The notes beneath the pieces are model-generated. The model saw only the letters and a program-made list of their open reading frames with translations, searched no databases and was not told where the DNA came from. Positions 37,620-47,771 of a DNA stretch of 64,000 nt are shown here, one piece after another (the stretch's first letter is position 1; the number at the start of each line of letters is the position of its first letter). A program made the position numbers and the translations under genes. This DNA comes from Bacteroidales bacterium. GTDB taxonomy: Bacteria > Bacteroidota > Bacteroidia > Bacteroidales > UBA932. Where the stretch lies: NCBI GenBank assembly GCA_015060245.1, contig SUYU01000008.1, positions 1 to 64,000 on the forward strand, given 5' to 3'.

Positions 37620-39347
37620 ATGAGTAAAATTGTTGATTCAATGATCATCTGTTCCAAAAAGTTCTCAAACTCTCTTATAGCCCTTATTTTGGGGTTTCTT
37701 TCAGTTGTTTTGCCCAATTCTCTCCATGCACAATACACCATTGTGGACCAGAAGGAGCAGGAGTTGGAGGAGGCTGTAGCGAAAGTGGGGCATACCCTCC
37801 TGAACATAAACAAGTATTACCTTGATACAGTTAACTTCAAAGGTATTTCTGAAGAACTTGTAAAGTCAATCATCTCTAACCTTGATCCCCATTCGGCTTA
37901 TATTTCGGCAGAGGATGTAAAGGCCATGAACGAGCCACTTGAGGGTAATTTTGACGGTATCGGCGTTGAGTTTGCCCTTATAAATGACACTCTTTCAATC
38001 CAGGCAACTGTTCCAGGCGGACCAAGTGAAAAGGTAGGAATAAAGGCGGGAGACAAGATTGTAAAGGTTGACGGTGAGACAATTTCAGGCACAGGGCTTA
38101 CAATTGAAAGGGTGCACAAATATTTGCGTGGACCAAAAGGAACAAAGGTTACAGTCGGTGTAGCAAGAAAGGGAGAGCCTGCACTTATAGATTTTGTAAT
38201 TACAAGGGACAAGATTCCTTTGAACAGTGTTGATGCCTCTTATGAGATTGCTCCAGGCATACTATATATCAAGTTGAGCAGGTTTGCGGCAACATCCTAT
38301 CAGGAGATAATGAAATTTGTGCTCTCACATCAGGGGCCAAGAAAAGGCATCATTTTGGATTTGAGAGGCAATGGTGGCGGTTATCTGCTTGCTGCGCTCC
38401 AGATTGCAAATGAGTTTTTGGACAGGGGACAATTGATGCTCTATACAGAGGGACGTACTGTAAGGAGAATGAGCGAGTATGCCAATGGTAGAGGATTGCT
38501 TACTGATATCCCTGTTGCGGTACTTATAGATGAGAATTCGGCTTCTGCAAGTGAAATTGTTTCAGGTGCTATCCAGGATTGGGACAGAGGTACTGTAATT
38601 GGCCGCAGATCCTTTGGAAAGGGGCTTGTGCAGCAGCAGTTTGACCTTTTTGACGGATCGCAGTTGAGACTTACCGTTGCGCGTTACCACACACCAAGTG
38701 GAAGGGTAATCCAGTCTCCTTACCAGCAGGGCAAAGCGGAGGAGTACTACAAGGCCTTCTACGACAGGTATTCTAAAGGAGAAACTTTCAGCAAAGATAG
38801 TATTCATTTTCCTGATTCATTGAAATTCAAGACTTTGAAACTCGGTCGTACAGTCTATGGTGGAGGAGGAATTATGCCTGACATATTTATTCCGGCCGAC
38901 ACGAGCCACTATACTCCTTTCTTTGGAGAGATAGTGCGTAAGGGGCTTCTTGCAGACTTTGTGAACAGTTATGTAGATACTCATAGGGAGCAGTTGCAGA
39001 AGAGATACAAGACTCCTGCACAATTCATCGCATCATTTGAAGTTACGCCAAAATTATTTGGAGAGTTCCTTGCACTTTGCAAAAGCAAAGGTGTTGACCC
39101 TGCAAAAACATACGGCGATGCTTCCAACACTACATCATCCAATAACGGTGATAGTGGAACAGATGTTCAGGCAACACTCACTTCTGAGCGGGTTTTGGCC
39201 ACTTCAGGACCGGAACTGAAAAAATACATCAAGGCATATATACTTCGCAATATCTTTGATTTCAATGAGTATATAAGATTTCTCAATTCAGACGATATTG
39301 AAGTACAAAAGGCTCTGGAGATTGTCAGCAAACCTCAGAGCCTGTAA
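37620..39347 (+). CDS. S41 family C-terminal processing peptidase
   Basis: PDZ domain plus GIILDLRGNGGGYLLAALQIANEF and DENSASASEIVSGAIQDWDRGTVIGRRSFGKGLVQ. In-frame ATG 37620 preferred over the ORF start at 37500, which overlaps rnz. Confidence 0.94.
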   Translation: MSKIVDSMIICSKKFSNSLIALILGFLSVVLPNSLHAQYTIVDQKEQELEEAVAKVGHTLLNINKYYLDTVNFKGISEELVKSIISNLDPHSAYISAEDVKAMNEPLEGNFDGIGVEFALINDTLSIQATVPGGPSEKVGIKAGDKIVKVDGETISGTGLTIERVHKYLRGPKGTKVTVGVARKGEPALIDFVITRDKIPLNSVDASYEIAPGILYIKLSRFAATSYQEIMKFVLSHQGPRKGIILDLRGNGGGYLLAALQIANEFLDRGQLMLYTEGRTVRRMSEYANGRGLLTDIPVAVLIDENSASASEIVSGAIQDWDRGTVIGRRSFGKGLVQQQFDLFDGSQLRLTVARYHTPSGRVIQSPYQQGKAEEYYKAFYDRYSKGETFSKDSIHFPDSLKFKTLKLGRTVYGGGGIMPDIFIPADTSHYTPFFGEIVRKGLLADFVNSYVDTHREQLQKRYKTPAQFIASFEVTPKLFGEFLALCKSKGVDPAKTYGDASNTTSSNNGDSGTDVQATLTSERVLATSGPELKKYIKAYILRNIFDFNEYIRFLNSDDIEVQKALEIVSKPQSL

Positions 39348-39399
39348 AAATATAATTCTAAGCAAATTAAAGCCATAAGGCTATAAATGGCACTGCTCT

Positions 39400-39684
39400 C
39401 TATAGAAAATTCTTGAGAGCCTGGGCAAGTTGGTCGGGGCAGGAGGTGCTCTTCTGCCCGCACCTTATTCCTTCCAGCCTTTTGATTGCCTCTTCTACCT
39501 TCATACCCTTTATAAGCGCACCAATTCCTTGTGTATTTCCGCTGCAACCCATGAAATAGGCAACATTACGGATTGTTTTTGTGGCATCAACTTCAATTTT
39601 GATCACTCTTGAACATACCCCTACATTTATTTCTCTTCTTCCCGATGGTTGCAAATGAGTTTTATGCTCTACCATCCTCCTCAA
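39400..39684 (-). CDS. TSCPD domain-containing protein (TIGR03905 family)
   Basis: FMGCSGNTQGIGALIKGMKVEEAIKRLEGIRCGQKSTSCPDQLAQAL. Confidence 0.9.
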   Translation of the reverse strand: MRRMVEHKTHLQPSGRREINVGVCSRVIKIEVDATKTIRNVAYFMGCSGNTQGIGALIKGMKVEEAIKRLEGIRCGQKSTSCPDQLAQALKNFL

Positions 39685-41068
39685 TAAGTTTCAGCAGCAC
39701 ATCAATTGCCTTCTCTTGTGGAACAGATCTGTAAACCGGCTCTTTACCCCTGTAAATTGCAACTTTACCGGCACCCTCGCCCACATATCCGTAGTCGGCA
39801 TCGGCCATTTCTCCGGGACCGTTGACTATGCACCCCATAACGGCAATCCGCAGCCCCTTCAGGTGGCTTGTCTTCTCTTTTACTTTATTGAATGTCTCTT
39901 CAAGATTATAGAGCGTTCTGCCGCACCCTGGGCAGGCTATATATTCAGGTTTGGTAAACTTGCGCCTTGCTGCCTGCATCAGGTTATCCTTGAACTCAGC
40001 AATCTTCTCTTGAGAACACAAGATGAATCCGGCAGCAGATTCCCCACATTCTGCAACTTTACAGGTAACGTTAAAGTCATCTATCTTTTTATCAAGCAGA
40101 AGCGGTCCAAAGAGGCACGATGCCTTTATTATGAAACTGTTCCACTCTTTTTCTTTAAAATGGTACTCAGGAACTTTTGAGCCTGCTTCAAGTTGCGCAT
40201 TTACTGTTTTTATTGCTTCCCAATACTCTCCTTCAGCCTCAACTCCGTTACTTTCCTTCTGTGATGAAATTCCCTTTTTGCCAAAGTAATCGGCTATAGT
40301 CTGTGCTGCAGGTATTTCATTTACAGGATTTTCTGTAAGTGAAACCCTTATTGTGTCGCCAATTCCGTCTGCAAGCAGCGCACCTATTCCTACCGCAGAC
40401 TTGATCCGGCCCATATCGCCGTTGCCCGCTTCGGTTACTCCCAAGTGAACAGGAAACGGCATTCCAAGCCGGTCCATCTCCTCTTTAAGCAATCTGTATG
40501 CTGTAACCATTACTATTGTATTGCTGGCCTTGAGGGAGATTACAACATTGTAGAACTCATTTGCCGCACACATTTTCAGCCACTCCATTGCTGCCTCTTT
40601 CATTCCCAGTGGGGTATCGCCATAAAGATTTACTATACGTTCTCCAAGTGAGCCATGGTTCAAACCAATCCTTACTGCTGTTCCGTTTGCCTTGCATACC
40701 TCAATGAATTTTGCAAACTGGCTCTCTGCAACCGAGTGTTCCTTCGCAAAGTTGCCCGGATTTATCCTTACTTTGTCGGCAACTGAAGCAACAGCAATAG
40801 CCACATCTGAACTGAAGTGTACATCTGCAACCAAAGGCGTATTGTATCCCATTGCGGTCAGCCTTCGTTTGATCTCTCCAAGGGCCTCAACCTCCTTCAT
40901 GCCCTGGGTTGTAAGCCTTATCATCTCTGCACCTGCTTTTATCATTGCAATGCATTGCTCTACCGATTTCTCTATATCTTGAGTGTGGGTATTGCACATT
41001 GTCTGCACAACAATGGGTGCTGTACCTCCAATAGTCAAATCCTTTACCTTAACCTCTATGCTCTTCAT
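39662..41068 (-). CDS. ispG: (E)-4-hydroxy-3-methylbut-2-enyl-diphosphate synthase
   Basis: GGTAPIVVQTMCNTHTQDIEKSVEQCIAMIKAGAEMIRLT; C-terminal CPGCGRTLYNLEETFNKVKEKTSHLKGLRIAVMGCIVNGPGEMADADYGYVG. Confidence 0.95.
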   Translation of the reverse strand: MKSIEVKVKDLTIGGTAPIVVQTMCNTHTQDIEKSVEQCIAMIKAGAEMIRLTTQGMKEVEALGEIKRRLTAMGYNTPLVADVHFSSDVAIAVASVADKVRINPGNFAKEHSVAESQFAKFIEVCKANGTAVRIGLNHGSLGERIVNLYGDTPLGMKEAAMEWLKMCAANEFYNVVISLKASNTIVMVTAYRLLKEEMDRLGMPFPVHLGVTEAGNGDMGRIKSAVGIGALLADGIGDTIRVSLTENPVNEIPAAQTIADYFGKKGISSQKESNGVEAEGEYWEAIKTVNAQLEAGSKVPEYHFKEKEWNSFIIKASCLFGPLLLDKKIDDFNVTCKVAECGESAAGFILCSQEKIAEFKDNLMQAARRKFTKPEYIACPGCGRTLYNLEETFNKVKEKTSHLKGLRIAVMGCIVNGPGEMADADYGYVGEGAGKVAIYRGKEPVYRSVPQEKAIDVLLKLIEEDGRA

Positions 41069-41144
41069 CTTTACAATTCGTATCAATTTTTATTTATATC
41101 AATTTGTTCCGACAGTTTTATGCCTCATTGCAATATCCAGCCAT

Positions 41145-41891
41145 TTATCTGCCAAGCCTGAAGAAGACTCCGAAACTTATCAGCAACTGGTTGGAGTGAG
41201 TATATGTCCAAGCATCTTCAGAATATATTTTGGGATCTACAAAGTATGAGAGTGCATATTTGTAACTTGCTTCAATATGGAATTCCACAGGTTTGAGCAC
41301 AAAGGCCAGTCCGCCGCTTCCCATAATTCCAACACCAAGTTTATTTGTGGTTTCAGGAATGCCACCTTCAAGGTCAGTTGAAAGAAGATAATAACCGTAT
41401 GGTCCAAGTCCAACCATCACCCTCATCTTCCAGAAATCAACCCTGAACTGGGTAAGAAATGGTATTTGTACCGATTGGTAAATCTGGTCATGCTCCTCAA
41501 ATTGATTTTTTGAAATTTCGTACAGATGGGTGTATCCGATCTCATTATATTCAATACCGGTCTGAATGCCAAAATAGGGCATACTCTTCCAGAGTGAATG
41601 GTAGTAGGTGTAGTAGAGTCCAAAATTCTTTGGAGTCCTGAAGCCCTTATGGTCAATATCCTGGCTGAAACTTACATTGGGCATTCCGTATCCGGCCTTG
41701 ATTCCAATCAGGTGCTGGCTCAATACAGAACTGTCCTTGATCTTTATTGTTGCGTCGGCAAAGGAGTTCATGTCAAACTCCTTGTAAATATCAACCTTTT
41801 TTGTTGTATCAATTTTTGTTTGCGGCTCCTGTGCCGACAGGTGTATTGCTGCAGTAATCAGGAGTATGCCGGTCAATACTATTTTTTTCAT
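41145..41891 (-). CDS. PorT-like outer-membrane beta-barrel protein
   Basis: Signal peptide, beta-barrel pattern (GIKAGYGMPNVSFSQD... LGVGIMGSGGLAFVLKPVEFHIEASYKYAL). Confidence 0.75.
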   Translation of the reverse strand: MKKIVLTGILLITAAIHLSAQEPQTKIDTTKKVDIYKEFDMNSFADATIKIKDSSVLSQHLIGIKAGYGMPNVSFSQDIDHKGFRTPKNFGLYYTYYHSLWKSMPYFGIQTGIEYNEIGYTHLYEISKNQFEEHDQIYQSVQIPFLTQFRVDFWKMRVMVGLGPYGYYLLSTDLEGGIPETTNKLGVGIMGSGGLAFVLKPVEFHIEASYKYALSYFVDPKIYSEDAWTYTHSNQLLISFGVFFRLGR

Positions 41892-41926
41892 TTAAGTTGC
41901 GTGTTTGCGGTTAATGGAGATAGTGC

Positions 41927-43753
41927 CTATTTGTTTGTGTCAAAGAGTTGCTGTACATCAATTGACTGGACCAGATCGGTCTTCTCTTCGAGCGTAATTA
42001 CAGTCTGGCCGTCGGGAAGCGTATACAGACGCACCATTTCAGGTTGGCGTTTTTCAAGTACAGAGCCCGGGTCAAGCAGTTCGTTGCTGTTTTTGTCCTC
42101 TGTTATCCTTATAGAATATTTCCCTTTGTCAAGGTAAGGGAAGAGAAGTTCCGAATCTTTTGTAATGATGAATTTCCTGTAGACTCTGTCCCTTTTTTCG
42201 TTTACCAGTTCTACGATATATCTTGCATTTACATTGGTCAACTCAAGAGTGATAGAACATGCATTGTCTGAAGTAGGAAGAATTATCTTCTTTTCAAGTG
42301 AGTCATTTGTAAACTCATTTACATCCTTGAAGATCTTTTCAGGAATTTTCAGGATATAGTCATTGCCCACAGCAAAAGGCACTTCAGGCTTTAGAACATA
42401 ACGGCATATATTCATGCTGTCCTGTATAACAGTAAACTTTTCTTGCGTCTTTACCCCTTTAGGTGTACTGGAAACAAGTGATATGGTATCAAACCTGGCC
42501 TCCATAAGCGGCTCCTTGAACTCAAATACATAACCCTCCTGTTCAATCATCTTAGGCTCTGCTTTCAATTCAAAATGCAGCAGGTCTTTCCTAATTATTC
42601 TGCCGTTCCTGTCTTTTTGCGGCTCCTTGTCATCCTTGCTTTCAATAGGAGGGGTGAACTTGAGTTCCTCATCTGTAGGAACATTTTTGCCAAGCGAGTC
42701 GGTCTTGTGGTACCTTATCTTGAGAGTAAGTGTGTCACGCTCCTTTATTTTGGCATTAATCCAGAATACAAGGCTGTCATTGGTCATGTTGAACTGTTTG
42801 AGTATCTGGTCTTCACCAATACCTGATATCTCAAATTTCTCAATTACTGCATCTTGGGCATTGAATTTTATGTATGCGCCCTTCTTGCTGAACATCTTGT
42901 AATTTGAGATATATTGCAGTGTTGTACGCTCCTTGAACATATATATTGTGTATTCGCTCGGTCTTGCAAGGCAGGCTACGGTATCTTTCATACTGTACAT
43001 GCCAAGTTCAGGTAATCCCGGGTGCATTACAACTTTTGGAGTTACAAGTGTATCAATGAATCCCACAAACTCTGTTCCCTGGTCATATTTATGGTTTGAA
43101 ACATCATCTGTGAATGCATAAACGGCGTATGGAACAGGTTTGAGGTTCCTTACGCAGAAATAGCCCCAATCATCACTCCTTGTTATTGCGCTTGGCAATG
43201 TATTCATCATACAGGAGTCTGTGGGCACTTCATAAAGGGCTACCGAGACACCTTTCATTGGAAGGAGCGAGGCATTGTCGAGAATGGTGCCGCTAATGAG
43301 CATTGAGTCGATGTGGCTGCCGGTAGAGAAACTGAATACATAATTCTCAATAGGGTTTCCCTCATTGTTGTCGGCAAGGGCTGGTCCAAAATTGAGGGCA
43401 TAGGTCCTGTTGCTGTCAAGGTCTTCAGGAAATGTTACCACAACGCTTTTGCCTTTGATCTTCGTCTTTGGAGCCTTCTGCTGTGGAGGCGAGAGAAAAA
43501 TGTTCTTGTTTGCCTCCTTGAGTTGCACATATTCATTGAATGTCAGTACAATTTGAGTCTTTACAACAGGAACGTCAGTTGCATTTGTATCGGGAATGGT
43601 TGCCAAAATCACCGGGGGAATGGAGTCCCTTGGTCCACCGGTTGGCGCACCACTGGTATTGGCGCAGGATGATGTATGCAGACAGTAGGCTGCTACAAGT
43701 GCAAATGCCGCAAAATTTGCGAGATATCTCTTAATCATCAATACTCTTTTCAT
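41927..43753 (-). CDS. Ig-like domain lipoprotein
   Basis: SSCANTSGAPTGGPRDSIPPVILATIPDTNATDVPVVKTQIVLTFNEYVQL; SbsA-type Ig-like domain. Confidence 0.82.
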   Translation of the reverse strand: MKRVLMIKRYLANFAAFALVAAYCLHTSSCANTSGAPTGGPRDSIPPVILATIPDTNATDVPVVKTQIVLTFNEYVQLKEANKNIFLSPPQQKAPKTKIKGKSVVVTFPEDLDSNRTYALNFGPALADNNEGNPIENYVFSFSTGSHIDSMLISGTILDNASLLPMKGVSVALYEVPTDSCMMNTLPSAITRSDDWGYFCVRNLKPVPYAVYAFTDDVSNHKYDQGTEFVGFIDTLVTPKVVMHPGLPELGMYSMKDTVACLARPSEYTIYMFKERTTLQYISNYKMFSKKGAYIKFNAQDAVIEKFEISGIGEDQILKQFNMTNDSLVFWINAKIKERDTLTLKIRYHKTDSLGKNVPTDEELKFTPPIESKDDKEPQKDRNGRIIRKDLLHFELKAEPKMIEQEGYVFEFKEPLMEARFDTISLVSSTPKGVKTQEKFTVIQDSMNICRYVLKPEVPFAVGNDYILKIPEKIFKDVNEFTNDSLEKKIILPTSDNACSITLELTNVNARYIVELVNEKRDRVYRKFIITKDSELLFPYLDKGKYSIRITEDKNSNELLDPGSVLEKRQPEMVRLYTLPDGQTVITLEEKTDLVQSIDVQQLFDTNK

Positions 43754-43771
43754 TACAGTCTTAGGTTCTCT

Positions 43772-46087
43772 TTACTCTTTAATGTCTACTCTGTTTACGC
43801 TTTCAACGCCCTTTGTCTCAAGAATCCTCTTCATTATTCCGTTAAGGTCTTCAGTGTTGTGGACGTATAGGTCTATGTAACCTTCAAAGACCCCGTCGTG
43901 GGTTTCAAAATGTATTTTCCTTATATTTACGCTGAGTACGAGCGTAAGGTATTTGGTTATGTCGTTTACAATTCCTATTCTGTCAATACCCTTGATCTCA
44001 ATGCGTGCAAGGAATGAGAGAATAGTGTGCTTTGTCCATTTGGCATTTACAATCTTGCCACCCTGCCATGATGCAAGGGATATTGCTTTTGGACAAACCT
44101 TCTTGTGTATTACAACCTCGTCGTTTTCATCAAGGAACCCGATGATCGGATCGCCGGGGATTGGGTTGCAGCACTCTGCCACCTTGTATGAAAGGGTACT
44201 GTCAAGGGGATTCTCCTGCAGAAGATAATCCTTTTTCTTGTCAATCTTTCTCTCAGGGCCGGCGGACCGCTTCTCTGATGAGGAGTCTTCTGCCTGATCA
44301 TTATCCTTGTTTGAGTTTCCGAAGAAGAATTGCAGGTTCCAGTATTTTACAAATTTGTTCTCGGTGTTCTTCTTGAGAATCTTTTCAAGGTCACTCAAAT
44401 CAATAAGGCCGGCTCCAATCTTTGTGTAGAGTTCATCCTTGTTATTGAGGTTGTATGCAAGCAACAACTTCTTGAAGACTCTTGTTTGTGGAGTCACTCC
44501 AAGATTGGCAAGGGCGTTGTCAAGAATAATCTGTCCCTCCTTGATGGTATTCTTTATATCAGCCTTGAGCGAGTCATAGATAATGTTTTTGGCTTTTGAT
44601 GTTGTTACAAAATCAAGCCACTCCCTCTTTGGCTTCTGGGTTTCGGCGGTAATGATCTCAACCTGGTCTCCATTGCGCAGTTTCTGTGAAAGGGGAACAA
44701 GTTTGAGGTTCACTTTTGCAGCAATGGCCCTGCTGCCTACAGCGGTATGTATGTAAAAGGCAAAATCAAGGGCTGTGGAGCCTTTGGGCAGTTTTTTTGA
44801 CTCTCCTTTTGGAGTAAATACATATATCTCGGCCGAGAGCAGGCCTGTATGGAATTTGTCAAGGAACTCGAGTGCACTCACATCGGGGTTCTCAAGTACC
44901 TCACGCACCATGTTCAGCCAATTGTCAAGTTCATTTTCATTGCTCTTTGTAACCCCTTTGTAACTCCAATGTGCGGCGAGTCCGCGCTCGGCAATCTCAT
45001 CCATTCTGCGTGAACGGATCTGCACCTCCATCCAGGTGCCCACATTGCTCATCAGAGTACAATGGAGTGCCTCATATCCGTTTGATTTTGGCCTTCCGAC
45101 CCAATCCCGGAGCCTGTCGGGTTTGGATATGTAGTTGGCTGAAATGAGCGAGAAGATATCGTAGCACTGCTGCCTCTCTGTTATGTCGGGTTTAGGCTCA
45201 AAGATAATCCTGATTGCAAAAAGGTCGTATATCTGATCAAACGATACCCCTTTGTTTATCATTTTACGCCAGATGGAATAGGGGGTCTTGGTCCTTTTGG
45301 TAATTCTGAAGTTGTAGCCCTCATGTTTGAGTATTGCCTCAATGGGCTCTATGAATTTGTCAATATCACCCTCCTTATTCTGGCTGTATATTGCTATTTT
45401 CTTGGTAATCTGATTGTACTCTTCAGGTTGTCTGTATTTGAGCCAGATGTTCTCCATCTCCGACTTTATACTGTAGAGACCGAGCCTGTGGGCAAGAGGA
45501 ATGAAGATATACATGGTCTCGCTGAGGATCTTGTCCTTTTTGCGCTCGGGCATGGCTGCAATGGTCCTGAGGTTATGGAGCCTGTCAGCGAGTTTTATCA
45601 GAACAACCCTTACATCATCATTCAATGTGAGAAGAATTCGTTTGAAGTTCTCTGCCTGGAGCGATTTCTCCTCATTCTCGCTCATCTGGGCAAAAGATAC
45701 GGCCTCCCCTTTGTTGTGGCTGCCGTCCATTGCCGACTTTATCTTTGTGAGACCATCTACAAGTGAGGCAATCTTCTCGCCAAAGAGCCTTGATATATCT
45801 TCTGTTGTATATTCGGTATCTTCAACTATGTCATGCAGAAGTGCTGTGACAATGGATTTGTAGCCCAGACCAATCTCCTGGACAACAATTCTTGCCACCG
45901 AAATAGGGTGGATTATATAGGGCTCACCGGAGCGTCTGCGCACTCCTTTATGGGCTTCATTGGCAAACTCAAAGGCTCTTATCACCTCCTCATACTCCTC
46001 GTCATTGGCGCACCTTTTTCTGCTTGCAGCCCTCAAGGCCTCAAACTCACTCGCAATAAGTTTATTGTCTTCCTCTGTAAATGTCAT
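43772..46087 (-). CDS. Bifunctional (p)ppGpp synthetase/hydrolase, RelA/SpoT family
   Basis: HD domain (ALLHDIVEDTEYTTEDI), synthetase, TGS and C-terminal ACT domains. Internal Met at 46087 preferred as start. Confidence 0.95.
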   Translation of the reverse strand: MTFTEEDNKLIASEFEALRAASRKRCANDEEYEEVIRAFEFANEAHKGVRRRSGEPYIIHPISVARIVVQEIGLGYKSIVTALLHDIVEDTEYTTEDISRLFGEKIASLVDGLTKIKSAMDGSHNKGEAVSFAQMSENEEKSLQAENFKRILLTLNDDVRVVLIKLADRLHNLRTIAAMPERKKDKILSETMYIFIPLAHRLGLYSIKSEMENIWLKYRQPEEYNQITKKIAIYSQNKEGDIDKFIEPIEAILKHEGYNFRITKRTKTPYSIWRKMINKGVSFDQIYDLFAIRIIFEPKPDITERQQCYDIFSLISANYISKPDRLRDWVGRPKSNGYEALHCTLMSNVGTWMEVQIRSRRMDEIAERGLAAHWSYKGVTKSNENELDNWLNMVREVLENPDVSALEFLDKFHTGLLSAEIYVFTPKGESKKLPKGSTALDFAFYIHTAVGSRAIAAKVNLKLVPLSQKLRNGDQVEIITAETQKPKREWLDFVTTSKAKNIIYDSLKADIKNTIKEGQIILDNALANLGVTPQTRVFKKLLLAYNLNNKDELYTKIGAGLIDLSDLEKILKKNTENKFVKYWNLQFFFGNSNKDNDQAEDSSSEKRSAGPERKIDKKKDYLLQENPLDSTLSYKVAECCNPIPGDPIIGFLDENDEVVIHKKVCPKAISLASWQGGKIVNAKWTKHTILSFLARIEIKGIDRIGIVNDITKYLTLVLSVNIRKIHFETHDGVFEGYIDLYVHNTEDLNGIMKRILETKGVESVNRVDIKE

Positions 46088-46204
46088 GTAAATACTCCCA
46101 ACCTCTTTTCTATTCTCTGTTCTCAAATATGTGTCATAATGATTGACGGTACTCTCTTTTCCCAAAAATTATCATTACGTCTTTAAAAGTCTGTCGTGCC
46201 ACAA

Positions 46205-47656
46205 TCAGAAGAGCAGGTCTCTCTGGCTCTTCTTGATTGCCTCCAATTTTGCAATTACCTGCTGTTTCTGGCCGCTTTCAGACATCTGGTCAAGTTCCTT
46301 TTGGATAAGCCTGTAACCGGCCTCTTTTGTCTCTGGACTCGAATAATCCTCCAAATACTCTGCCAATGTAAGCATTGCATTAGGTGTGCAGAAACGTTTG
46401 ATGAATCCAGGAATGGCAAACTCCATAAAGTGTTCTCCGGTTCTTCCAACCCTGTAGCACGATGTGCAGAAACTTGGAATGAACTCCCTCTCAAGGAGCC
46501 ACCTGATTACCTCATCCAACTCCCTGGTATCTCCAATCTGGAATTGCTCCTTGTTAAGTTCCTGCTCCTTGTTTTTATCTTTCTGATAACCGCCAATCTC
46601 AAGTTTTGTTCCTGCATCTATCTGAGAAACACCAAATTCAATCACATCATCCCTTATCTCCTTGCTTTCGCGGGCAGTCATAATGAGTCCAGTGTAAGGA
46701 ACGGCCAGCCTCAATATTGCTACAAGTTGCTTGAACTGCTCATCTGTAACTCTGTATGGAAGATCCATATCAAGATCCTGTGCCGGTTGTATTCTTGGGA
46801 AACTTATGGTGTGCGGACCTACACCATGGCTCTTCTGCAGGTGAAGTGCGTGTGATACAAGTCCCAGAACTTCAAATCTCCAGTCATAGAGTCCAAAAAG
46901 CGCTCCTATGCCCATATCATCAATACCCGCCTCAAAGGCCCTGTCCATTGCATTCAGACGCCACATGTAATCACCTTTTACTGTATTTGCCGGGTGGTAT
47001 TTGGCGTAGGTCTCCTTATGGTATGTCTCCTGAAATACCTGGAATGTTCCTATTCCGGCCTCTTTTACGATTTTATAGCCTGCAACATCAAGTGGCGCAG
47101 CATTTATGTTTACTCTTCTGATCTCGCCATTTCCCTTTTTTGTTGCATAACAGGTCCTTACACAATCTGCAATAAATTCGGGCGAGTATTGCGGAGCCTC
47201 TCCAAAGACAAGAATGAGTCTTTTATGTCCTTCATCCTCAAGGTTATATATCTCCTTTATAAGTTCATCTTTGCCCAATGTCTTTCTTATTGTGCCCTTT
47301 GCGCTACTTTTGAATCCGCAATATTTGCAGTTGTTTATACAGTAGTTGCCCACGTACAATGGTGCAAAGAGTACAATCCTGTTGCCATAAACTGCCCTTT
47401 TAAGGCTTCTGGCTGCCTCATACAGTTCCTCAAGGCCCTCTTTTGAGGTAATAGCAAGAAGTGATGCCGTCTCTTCAACTGAAAGCGGCTGCTTGCCAAG
47501 TGCTTTCTTGAAGATTTCACGGTTTCTCACCATATCCTCTTTGGTATTCTCGATGAGTGAGTGCAGGTATTTGTCATCTATGAAATCTACTGCATTCTTG
47601 CTCAAACTCATATCCATATTCATCAATTTGCTCATCTTCTCCTTGTCCATAGTCAT
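46205..47656 (-). CDS. hydG: [FeFe] hydrogenase H-cluster maturase HydG
   Basis: Radical SAM CINNCKYC motif and C-terminal CTSC-x22-C motif (FCTSCYRVGRTGEHFMEFAIPGFIKRFCTPNA), which separates HydG from ThiH. Confidence 0.92.
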   Translation of the reverse strand: MTMDKEKMSKLMNMDMSLSKNAVDFIDDKYLHSLIENTKEDMVRNREIFKKALGKQPLSVEETASLLAITSKEGLEELYEAARSLKRAVYGNRIVLFAPLYVGNYCINNCKYCGFKSSAKGTIRKTLGKDELIKEIYNLEDEGHKRLILVFGEAPQYSPEFIADCVRTCYATKKGNGEIRRVNINAAPLDVAGYKIVKEAGIGTFQVFQETYHKETYAKYHPANTVKGDYMWRLNAMDRAFEAGIDDMGIGALFGLYDWRFEVLGLVSHALHLQKSHGVGPHTISFPRIQPAQDLDMDLPYRVTDEQFKQLVAILRLAVPYTGLIMTARESKEIRDDVIEFGVSQIDAGTKLEIGGYQKDKNKEQELNKEQFQIGDTRELDEVIRWLLEREFIPSFCTSCYRVGRTGEHFMEFAIPGFIKRFCTPNAMLTLAEYLEDYSSPETKEAGYRLIQKELDQMSESGQKQQVIAKLEAIKKSQRDLLF

Positions 47657-47771
47657 TTTCTTTTTCTCATATCTTCAGTAATGAAGTGTAAAACTTCCTA
47701 TCTGTGCCTTATTTGCTTTCAATCCTTTTTTGCACTGTTGCCATGATTCCGACAATACATGAAGCAGGATG

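Noticed and set aside
41598-42137. 179-aa plus-strand ORF MVVGVVESKILWSPEALM...
   Set aside because: Antisense to the PorT-like and Ig-like genes; no family features.
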